Positions 10,717 through 18,337 of a stretch of 21,300 nucleotides of DNA are shown in pieces. The stretch is from Agrocybe praecox. Its lineage: Eukaryota; Basidiomycota; Agaricomycetes; Agaricales; Agrocybaceae. The position numbers and the translations under genes are program-made. The DNA is taken from contig CAXHKQ010000347.1 in assembly GCA_964017145.1 (NCBI GenBank), positions 1 through 21,300 on the forward strand. The letters run 5' to 3'. The first letter of the stretch is position 1. Each line of letters opens with the position of its first letter. The notes under the pieces are model-generated. The model searched no databases. It had not been told where the DNA came from and was given only the letters and a program-made list of their open reading frames with translations.

Positions 10717-11241
10717 ATATGGGCGCTTAATAATAACATTACCAGTAAATTTGTTACTTACTTACGCAATATGATGCCGTATACCCCTGAAACCATACTG
10801 GATTTGTAGTAGTATTAAATATATAAGGTTTAAGAGAACAGAGTCGATAGTCAAGCACTTACCATCAAACACGCATTCGATTGCGTCAATCTGAAAGTAG
10901 GACATTGTCAATGGTCATCATGACGCTTTCAGAATGTTTTTGTTCTTCTTTGTATTGGACTCCCTACCTCGAAAAACAATTTTCCGTGTATATACTAACT
11001 AACACAACTTGTTCGCAGAATTTCAGCGTAATTTACTTAGTACAGACAGTTTGTGCGGCTGTCAACTCCCTGCAGCGGCAGTGCAGCTAGCTAATTGTAG
11101 TATCATGTGACACATCGCGACGCGTCAATCCTTTTATATATGCATTATGTAAATAATCTAACTTTGGAAGTCACATTATCCATTTTTTCCCAATTTTTGC
11201 CTTAACGTCTATCCTTTCCTCCTTTGTGTATTACCACCACT
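10717..11241. other. Intergenic; no gene seen
   Basis: Moderately AT-rich. Short frames have no recognisable protein character. A TATA-like ATATATAAGG near 10818 has no convincing downstream start. Confidence 0.4.
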
Positions 11242-11535
11242 ATGTCCTTTCCGGAGCCCAAGGATTTGCTACCCTCATATATTCCCCCAATCATGACTAG
11301 ACTGAGTAAGTGTTTCCAGCTTGCATCATACCTTACCGACCTGTATTTGATTCGAAATCTTAATAGGGTAAAGATTCTTCAACGTTCAACGTTACTGCAC
11401 TGCATCCCGGAGGATTCCTTTTTGGATAGATCCTTACGCAAGTGTGCCTCATATGTTCTGTGCTGGAATCCCCATATCTATTCAAAATGTGCCCGATGAC
11501 AGCCCCGAAAAGTTGTTGATTCTAATTTTTCCGTA
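11242..11535 (+). pseudogene. Possible fragment of an unknown intron-containing gene
   Basis: An ATG at 11242 opens a short exon (starts MSFPEPKDLL) that ends at a good GTAAGT donor (~11305). A possible acceptor TTAATAG follows near 11366. After it, protein-like sequence is split between two frames: one through FNVTALHPGGFLFG, which then hits TAG, and another from about 11425 through IDPYASVPHM and NVPDDSPEKL to a TAA at ~11535. A single missing base near 11424 would reconcile them. This suggests a decayed gene, but splicing alone might also explain it. I do not recognise the family. Confidence 0.25.
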
Positions 11536-11594
11536 AAATTGGTACGTATATGCGCATATATGCATATATTTTACAAATCTCATTGTAATATTGG

Positions 11595-12136
11595 ATGGCC
11601 GAGCCCAAATCCACTGCCTACGCGGCTGTTCAGGTAAGTCAATCTCCGCTTACAGAACTGAGTACTTAATACTTTCGTTATATGACTCGTCACTCAGTCG
11701 TAGGATGTTTATACTTGCACGGTGCACCTGAGAGCGAATGGAGCACAAGTATCATATACTGGTAGAGTGAGTGAGTTGGACGTGATTTTTTACTCTTAAC
11801 ACATTTATATTTCTTTTACTACAGTCGTGTCACTTTCCCTTCGACGTCTGAGCGGCAGTGAGCGCTGGGCCGAGGTAAGTCTTTAATTTTTCAAATCCCA
11901 AGCATCTATGATTGATACCTTTCCGAGCCCAGCAAACTCACTCGCACACTGTACCTTCCGAACGGACATATGCACTTTTTAGCTTGCAGGCCATCGGCAT
12001 TTTTCTGCATCATTATCTTTTTCGAGACTGCCGTGTATTTCATAGTCGAAGCTCAATTAAAATTTCCTTGCATTGTTTTACTACTGGTTTACGAATCATG
12101 CTTGGTTCTGGTGTCCAATTACAATATTATATTTGA
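11595..12136 (+). CDS. Tentative small four-exon gene, unknown product (~98 codons)
   Basis: One splice model stays open: 11595-11633, 11704-11761, 11825-11874 and 11990-12136, with introns ending in TAG, ACAG and GCAG. It would start MAEPKSTAYAAVQ and end at TGA 12134-12136. Donors after exons 1 and 3 are strong GTAAGT. The donor after exon 2 (GTAGAG) is weak, and a better GTGAGT five bases on would give an early stop. No family, signal peptide or domain is recognised. It may be the 3' part of a longer gene starting at 11242, a relic, or chance. Confidence 0.2.
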
Positions 12137-12487
12137 TATTTTCTGATAGGCAACATATATAGTGGAGACTTGATATATTTCTATAGATGCTAGTACAGTT
12201 TCTTACACGACAATATATGGATTTCAATTTGGTAAGAAGACCAAATACTTATCAGAATCCCGTAGGTCCTAACATCATATAACGCACTGCCTAAAATGTC
12301 ACGTTCACATGGTATGTATTAGAATGTAATCTCATTTATCCTCATATATCCGATCATCCTTTTTGCCGATGTTCATTCATTGTTTTTCCTATTACTCTTC
12401 ACCCCTTGTAATTATTCACAGTACATACACAGACCCTGCATTTAAATGTTCCACGCCCATTATTCATCAGTTAGGAATCTGTTGCGC
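12137..12487. other. Intergenic; no gene seen
   Basis: AT-rich with nothing recognisable. It ends exactly where the inverted copy of the recombinase-helicase 5' end begins. Confidence 0.4.
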
Positions 12488-12935
12488 CAGTGAAGGGAAT
12501 GAATTCAAGGGAAAATGTTTTGATATTGGTGTGAGCCTTCTTCAAGTGAGTCTCTATCTGTCTCCAAGAGACTTCCTCAACATCACAACCGTCCCAACCA
12601 CATGCCAGATCTCCCTGTGGATCGCTTCTGATACATATGACAAGCACATTCATTGTTTCTAAAGATGTAGTAAGCATTTTTACTGAAGGAAAGGAAAGAA
12701 AGACACACTTTTATCCTTAACAACAACTCTCTCACAGTGATTTCTGGTCATATGGGTGTGTAGCAGCTTTCTGTGGTCTGTGGCATTGCTGGCGAAGTTG
12801 CATAGAGTACAGGAAGACCTAATACGCCATTCATTAGCTTACACAACAGAGACCCAGCAGAACAAAACCTACATTGCTAAAGGGTTGTGTGAAGATGAGG
12901 GTAGGAAGAGAGAACAATAAGCGCAGCCTTAAGAA
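12488..12935 (-). pseudogene. Truncated inverted copy of the recombinase-helicase gene, 5' flank plus first zinc finger
   Basis: On the minus strand this segment matches 1563-2012 closely, with mostly scattered substitutions. It covers ~260 bases of 5' flank or leader and the first ~63 codons from the start codon at 12677. The finger residues C-x4-C-x12-H-x4-H are kept and the frame is intact up to the break. After ~12488 the sequence departs from the gene within a few codons and the frame stops at about 12471, so recombinase and helicase parts are absent. It cannot make a functional helicase; a short zinc-finger peptide is possible. Because untranslated DNA is included, the copy arose at DNA level, not from spliced mRNA. 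Confidence 0.88.
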
Positions 12936-13072
12936 TCAGGGCTTTGATCCCATCATGATTGGCTAAGTTTACGGAAACATCGGGTAAACAAACGCCCCGG
13001 CGCACGTGAGTGCGAATTGCCGCGTTCCAAGAGCGTCCTCACTCATTTGTCGCGCGAAATTTCCTGCTCGGT

Positions 13073-13394
13073 ATGCGCCCAACGTGCACATTGGCACTTG
13101 TTGCTATATCTACTGGTAACGCTTCGCTAATGAACCAGTATTATATGAGATTCTGTATATATGTATATTATTATGCAATAGGGATATTCCGCCAAAAAAA
13201 ACCGACACCAGGTCCTTCAGAGAGCTGAAAGCCATCTTACTGTATCCAAAGCTGTTATTGGTGTAGTGTTCAACACTCATTTCACGTAATTCTTTAGGTC
13301 ACTTAGTATTATAGTAATAGTGGTTTATTGGAGAAGTTCTATAAGTAGATTCAGTAACAAGTGGCTGATGTGCGCGTTGGGCGCATACCGCGTT
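13073..13394. mobile_element. MITE-like element with ~33-45 bp imperfect terminal inverted repeats
   Basis: GGTATGCGCCCAACGTGCAC at 13073 and following is matched, inverted, by the sequence ending at 13394 (GTTGGGCGCATACC). The match continues inwards through AACAAGTG-type sequence for about 33-45 bp with a few mismatches. The ~250 bp interior has no coding capacity but includes 13129-13190, which resembles the first 65 bases of the window. No clear target-site duplication is visible. A small non-autonomous DNA transposon fits best. Confidence 0.6.
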
Positions 13395-13689
13395 CCCACG
13401 GTTCATCGGCACGCGGAAAGGGACTTGACAGGCGCACAAACTGTCTGTACCATGTAATTTAAGCTAGAATTTTTTAAACATCTTATATTAGCTAGTATGT
13501 ACACGGAAAATTTGTTCTATAAGGTAAGAAGTCAAATATAAAGAGAAAGAAATAATAATTCTGAATCTCGCGCGATGCGCATGAGCTGAGTTTAAATTAT
13601 CATCCACGCCGGAGCGCCGCAATGCGCATCAAAATTGGCACTAGGCGAGACCGGCTGTAACGGCATGCTAAAATCATGTTAGGCGAGAG

Positions 13690-13824
13690 TGGTCGACAAT
13701 AAGATTTTGATGGTCGACAACCTAATTTTATGGTCGACAATCTAATCTTTTAGTCGACGATCCGTCTTATGTGGTCAACAATCTTACTCAAATGGTCGAC
13801 AATATTACTTGAATGGTCGACAAT
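13690..13824 (+). repeat. Seven-unit iteron array, TGGTCGACAAT type, 20-21 bp period
   Basis: TGGTCGACAAT or a one- to two-base variant starts at 13690, 13711, 13731, 13751, 13772, 13793 and 13814. The step is 20-21 bp. Copy number and spacing match the array at 210-341, and the units differ only at positions allowed by TGKTSGAYAAT. The array is followed by GTATGTATG and a TAAATGTACAAACGGACAC segment (to ~13872) that also follows the shorter array at 16483. Confidence 0.88.
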
Positions 13825-14465
13825 ATTTGATCTTGAGTATGTATGCAAAAATAATAAATGTACAAACGGACACTCATATGCAGTGATCTTAAATCTCTCA
13901 GGAAACTCTCAGAAGTAAGCACGCGCATCCCGCATCTCACGCCTAGGGCTACCTAGTTCCATTTATAGCTACCATGAAGCTGGGCCGCGAGCGCTATAGG
14001 ACCTCACATCTGTTCTCCGGGCGTACGCCAGATATCAGGTAGGTAAAAAATACATTTTTTCTTTCCATTTTGATGTGTGCCGAGAATATGAAGAATATCC
14101 GCAATATTTGAGATATCGAAGCTGCGATGAAATATCTTAGTTTCAAATGTAGTTTTGTCTTTTATTATATTTTTAGTTATGACTTGTCGAGCGCATGATA
14201 TGAGATTTTAAATTTTAATTCACTATTACGGTTACCCGAATACCCGGTTTTCATATATGGTTTTTTGTAAGAGAATATCGCCATGTATTATTCTAGTTTA
14301 CATTGTCGAGATGGGCTGACTAAATTTTAAGTTTTTATGGATGTTTTCCACCAAGTAAAATCACAGAATAAAATGATAGATTCTATGAGGTTTTGGTGTG
14401 ACCTAAAAAGTTGATTTCGCCGGGGTGCTTATCGTCCCACGACACGCAGCCACCTGACAACAATC

Positions 14466-15423
14466 ATGACGGCTTCGGAAACCATCTCGTGCCCCGTCTT
14501 AACTGGGCCTGGAATTTTCCAGATCTGGCAAATTCGCATTCAAGGAAAACTTCGCCGTGAAAATGTCTACGATGTCATCATAACCCCAAAGCCTCTCCTC
14601 AACACCACACACCGCAGACTCAATCAAAGCATTAGAAGCCAAAGCGCTGTCTACCAGATCAACCGCCGATGCCGACCCGAACGACGTTGGATTAGCTCCA
14701 GCCGCTGTTGCCGCCGAGAAATCTGCCGCAGAAGCAGCAGCAAGCCTAGCCGCCTCGCCAAGTTCGAGTTCGCTTTTCCAAGATTCGTGGGACGACCGCG
14801 ATGCCAAAGCACATGGCATTATCACAGACCACATTTCCGACCGCTTAGCACTGGAAACGACCTCTCAAACATCCGCCGTAGACCTCTACGAAAAACTCGT
14901 CGACATGCACCAAAATACCAACACCGGAGTTAGCGCGTTTTACACGTTCGTCGCAATGGTGAATTATAAATGGGACGGCGATGTAGTATTTGTTCAGGAC
15001 CACATTGCATCACTCTCCTTTGCTGACGCTAAGTTCACCGCCATGAAGAAGCCCGTCGACCCCGAGTTTCTCTCCTTTTTTCTATCCCTTCCAGACAACC
15101 CCACATGGGAAACACTTAAATCCTCTGTCCTCAACTCCATGCCTAAGGGTTCGAAACTGTCATTTTCAGAGTTATCCGACAGCATCACATCCCAAACTGC
15201 TCGCATTCAAGGAGTATCCACGACGGAATCTGCGCTGAACGTGAAGGTTACGAAAGGGAAATCTCATAGCAAACGACACTGCGACCTGCACCCAGACTCA
15301 AACTCTCATGACACCAAGGACTGCATCCTGCGGAAGCAAAAAGAGAGGGAGAAGGATAAGAAGAAGGACAGGGAAACGGAGCAGAAGAAGGCGGCAAGCC
15401 ACAAGTTGCTTTATCTTCGATGA
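14466..15423 (+). pseudogene. Ty1/copia-type gag, one frameshift, no pol
   Basis: The gag protein of a copia retroelement packages element RNA in cytoplasmic particles. The ATG at 14466 starts a frame with the familiar opening of copia gag (LTGPGIFQIW); it is good to ~14587. An extra A in AAA at 14588-14590 then shifts it, and the second frame is open from there to TGA at 15421-15423, about 319 residues in all. The middle holds an Ala/Ser-rich stretch (~14690-14770), then a helical capsid-like region. The end carries a degenerate zinc-knuckle-like CDLHPDSNSHDTKDC and a long Lys/Glu/Arg tail. No protease, integrase or reverse transcriptase follows, and no LTR pair was found. A gag-only, non-autonomous element or a truncated relic fits. 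Confidence 0.75.
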
Positions 15424-15469
15424 GGTAAGCTTGAATTCGTGTCATCAAAGCTTTACAAGCTTTTTGACC

Positions 15470-15575
15470 CGTCGCTACGCGTCGGAGGGTTCGCTTCGCT
15501 CACCTCCTGCTACGCTCAGTCTACAGCTTGCCGGGGCTGCGCCCCTGGACCCCGCTGGCGCTTCGCGCCTCTCTT
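15470..15575. repeat. GC-rich tract of short palindromes downstream of gag
   Basis: Small self-complementary words follow each other: GCTACGCGTCGGAG, TTCGCTTCGCTC, GGGGCTGCGCCCC (15534-15546), GGCGCTTCGCGCC. Base composition differs sharply from the AT-rich surroundings. Such tails can mark the 3' part of short retroelements or a folded RNA; which applies here is not visible. Confidence 0.6.
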
Positions 15576-15685
15576 TAATAATTACATGGTGTCTTTCATT
15601 AGAAAGATTCAACCTTTGGGTACGCTATATTTTTGGTCTGTTGTATTACATTTAAAATTCCCTTAATATTATAAACATTATTGTT

Positions 15686-15892
15686 TGTTGTGGGCTCTCC
15701 AGAGAGCGGGAGTTACTCTCCCTTCTCTCCGCGATAAGATAAGATGCGTCAGATCCGACGTGCCGGAGATTTTCAGCTCTTCCTCGCTTCTCTCGTTTTT
15801 CAACAGCTGTTACTTTTAGACGGCCTCCTGATGTAAGAATTTCTCTCAATAAATATCCCTAAAAATCTCTCTGCTGCTCTGAGTTCTCGGCA
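15686..15892 (+). mobile_element. Possible solo or 3' LTR (~207 bp)
   Basis: The segment starts TGTTGTGGGCTCTCC and ends CTCGGCA, giving TG..CA ends, and contains TCAATAAATATCCC near 15846, which could serve as a TATA or polyadenylation signal. It lies ~260 bp after the gag stop. No second copy is seen upstream of gag and no target-site duplication is evident, so this is a candidate only. Confidence 0.3.
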
Positions 15893-16482
15893 GCCCTTTT
15901 TTTGCACCCACCCACCCACTCCTTTTCTTTTCAGTCTTGGGTCGGTTTTTTTTTTCGCTCCCACTCAGTCCTTGGCGGATGGCTCCCAGCGACGTGCTCT
16001 CTTTGAGTCGAGTCGTTTGGGATGCGTCCTCAATCGGACATGTGATCTCTCAGATACACCTTTTCTGCACGCCACCGCCTGGACTTCCGCAACCCCCCGT
16101 TCCCCCCATTTATCCAGTCACACGCATTTATGGGAAATTTCTTATACTTCATTAATAAAATATATTATGATATATATTTCCTTCTCTAAACGGAGCTGAC
16201 CGACACACACATTTTATTCTCATATACTAAGTTAAAAGTCATATATATTTCCCTCTCCAAACAGAGCTGACTGACACTGCTTTTGTCTTTGTTATTTTTA
16301 TTATTATCACATACTATCTTATTTACTTACAATGAAGGAGCACCTGCTACTACTTATTATCAAAATGTCAAAGCTTAAAAAAAGGACGGTGTGAATATTC
16401 CAGCTGTGCTACCCAACAGACACAAAACAGGAGAAAATTGACTCAAACAGCAGCAGTTGAAATGGAGCTTCAACCATTTTGA
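15893..16482. other. Non-coding; direct repeat pair and homopolymer tracts
   Basis: No gene. There are T and C homopolymer runs at ~15898-15955 and ~16091-16108. A 35-base segment at 16172-16206 (ATATATTTCCTTCTCTAAAC and on through GAGCTGACCGACAC) recurs with a few changes at 16243-16277. Confidence 0.5.
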
Positions 16483-16562
16483 TGGTCGACAATTTAATCT
16501 TATGGTCGACAATATTTAATTTTCAGTATGTATGTCAAATATCATAAATGTACAAACGGACA
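16483..16562 (+). repeat. Two TGGTCGACAAT iterons plus shared downstream segment
   Basis: TGGTCGACAAT occurs exactly at 16483 and 16503, 20 bp apart. It is followed by AGTATGTATG and TAAATGTACAAACGGACAC, the same downstream order as after the array at 13690-13824. This looks like a shortened copy of that locus, 2.7 kb away on the other side of the gag relic. Confidence 0.85.
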
Positions 16563-16572
16563 CATGAAGATT

Positions 16573-16760
16573 GAAGCATGGCGCATATATTTTTAACGTG
16601 TATTAACACGGCGCAGAGCGCGACGGATGAAGCATGAGGCATGGCGCATATATTTTAAACGTGTATTAACACGGCGCAAGGGCACGATGGGTGAGGCATG
16701 AAGCATGGCGCCTATATTTCGACGTGTATTAACATGGAGCAGGATGTGAAGCTTGAAGCC
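16573..16760 (+). repeat. Three-copy ~63-bp tandem repeat
   Basis: Units begin near 16573, 16636 and 16699, each with GCATGGCGCATATATTT or a variant, then CGTGTATTAACACGGCGCA. The third copy is more diverged (GCGCCTATATTTCGACG, AACATGGAGCA). Within each unit CGTGTATTAACACG is a short palindrome. No coding role is seen. Confidence 0.85.
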
Positions 16761-17227
16761 TGAAGTTTTGATGCAACAAAATGCATGAGGCATGCAAGGA
16801 GATGAATACTAAGCTTGATACGAAGTATTTATGCATGGGGAAGTCCTAATGAAAGCAGACACACCGTCAGCTTTCAAGAACCTAGTTTGGCACGTACTGG
16901 TAAATTTATCTATGTACCGAGCCCCTTAGGCCCCCATGGTGTAGGTCTCTCGCAAAGCATGTAGTACCCCAACGCTTTAGGAGCAGGTTCTGCAGATTTA
17001 CCGACAGCCAGATGATAACAGTTGTAGCATGAAAATCGGTTAGGATTTGATGATGTGTCGGAGTTTTCAGTGTTAAGAATATGAAAAAATTTGACGCTGC
17101 TCTAGCGTTGCTGAATGGATGCTGTTGTGAAGATTCTTGATGGAGACGTAGCCGGAGACAGAGCGATGGAAAACAAGTGTTCGGCCAAGACGCCGGAACG
17201 GTGGAGAGGAAAGCGCAGGTGACGGTG

Positions 17228-17254
17228 ACTCCAGTCACAGTTTGTGACTGGAGT
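17228..17254. repeat. Perfect 12-bp hairpin with 3-base loop
   Basis: ACTCCAGTCACA (17228-17239) and TGTGACTGGAGT (17243-17254) are exact reverse complements separated by GTT. No T-run follows and no gene ends here. Confidence 0.75.
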
Positions 17255-17862
17255 TGGAAACCAAAGCCGAAGTGCCGAAAACTGAATTCTTGCTCTTCAT
17301 TCCTACCTCATTTCGCTATAGAATGAGAATTAAAGAAGAAACACGGCGAGTACGACAATAAATATGGAGTACGAGGCGTGTGAATGATACCGTGACTAGA
17401 CGATGTGAGGCACATAGGGACATAGTCCAACAGTCAATGGACTGTCGGCCGTGGCGATCCTGGCGAACGCCGTTATATTTGCAAGTTCACTTTCCCACGG
17501 CCGCCAAATATTGGTTTGGACGTGTCTCCCAGTGTCTTGTAGATAACCTTTACTTGTCTTCAACTTTACTATGTGAATATAAACTAAAAACTCTGCACGT
17601 GCACGCTCGCTGATGCGCATCCGTATGCGCATCATTTTGGTTTCTGTGTGCCACGAGCCGAGAATGCCCGGCAACGCATGCCGGTGTTATTTGGCCACAG
17701 GTTTCAAAGCTTGACATTGCGGGTTTCCATAATGAGGTCCTTATAACACTGCGTGCACAGCAAAATATAATCAGTTGCTATATTCGAACTATATTTAAAT
17801 AATATTCGGACTCCTAGTGATGCATAATCCCTTGGACTCTCCGGCAAGTAGTCTGATTTGTC

Positions 17863-17895
17863 TGTTGGATAATTGGCATATCTATGTTGGATAAC
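17863..17895 (+). repeat. Two TGTTGGATAA(T/C) iterons, 22 bp apart
   Basis: TGTTGGATAAT at 17863 and ATGTTGGATAAC around 17885 have the spacing of the other arrays and are the plus-strand form of the inverted iterons at 384-417 and 641-727. Confidence 0.5.
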
Positions 17896-18258
17896 TAAGG
17901 TAACTTATGTAAATACTCGGACACATATATTATATACAGATTATGTAGATATACACGAGAATTTTTTTTCGGCGGATGGACAGCCATACAGCATAAGGAG
18001 GTGAGAATCTAGGCAAGACAAACAGGCCAAGGGTCGGATGTCCAGTCTGACGGGGCGGGGCTATTGAATCGACGTGAATATGGCGCATGACAGGAATGAG
18101 GTAAGGGTTAAAACATGGGCTATGGACGCGTCGTGGTCACATTATAGCATAGATTTTGTATTATATATGTAGGATTATGTGTATTACACGAACATGTTTT
18201 ACCATCAAAACGGGCCTTGCATAGCCACTCGAAATGAACCACTACAAAAAGAAGGTGG

Positions 18259-18268
18259 TATATAAATA
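18259..18268 (+). promoter_or_regulatory. TATA box of the 711-aa gene
   Basis: TATATAAATA lies ~75 bases before the chosen start codon. A transcript starting the usual ~30 bases downstream (near 18290) would exclude the upstream in-frame ATG at 18281 and make 18338, in a CCACCATGCC context, the first usable start. Confidence 0.6.
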
Positions 18269-18337
18269 GATACTCTTTCTATGCACAGCTTTTTTCCGAT
18301 CATATCGATTGATTACTGTCTTTGCATTTCAACCACC

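Larger units (their letters stand above)
12936..14465. other. Repeat-bearing intergenic region; no gene seen
   Basis: Holds the inverted-repeat element at 13073-13394 and the iteron array at 13690-13872. Copies of GATGCGCAT-like sequence occur near 13573 and 13621 and recur near 17614-17632. From 14040 to 14400 the DNA is AT-rich with nothing recognisable. Confidence 0.4.
16761..18259. other. Intergenic region; no recognised gene
   Basis: A minus-strand frame of 110 codons at 16906-17238 has no recognisable protein character and no supporting context, so it is not called. The stretch contains the hairpin at 17228-17254 and two iterons at 17863-17895, and is otherwise featureless. Confidence 0.4.

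Noticed and set aside
14499..14834. 111-codon minus-strand frame over gag
   Set aside because: Antisense shadow of the Ala/Ser-rich part of gag.
14340..15892. Full LTR retrotransposon with paired LTRs around gag
   Set aside because: No copy of 15686-15892 is found upstream of gag, and no primer-binding site or pol is visible.
16906..17238. 110-codon minus-strand frame
   Set aside because: No recognisable domain, no start or splice context, composition like surrounding non-coding DNA.
18281..18337. Upstream in-frame ATG as start of the 711-aa gene
   Set aside because: It lies only ~15 bases after the TATA box, upstream of the expected transcript start; 18338 has a better start context.
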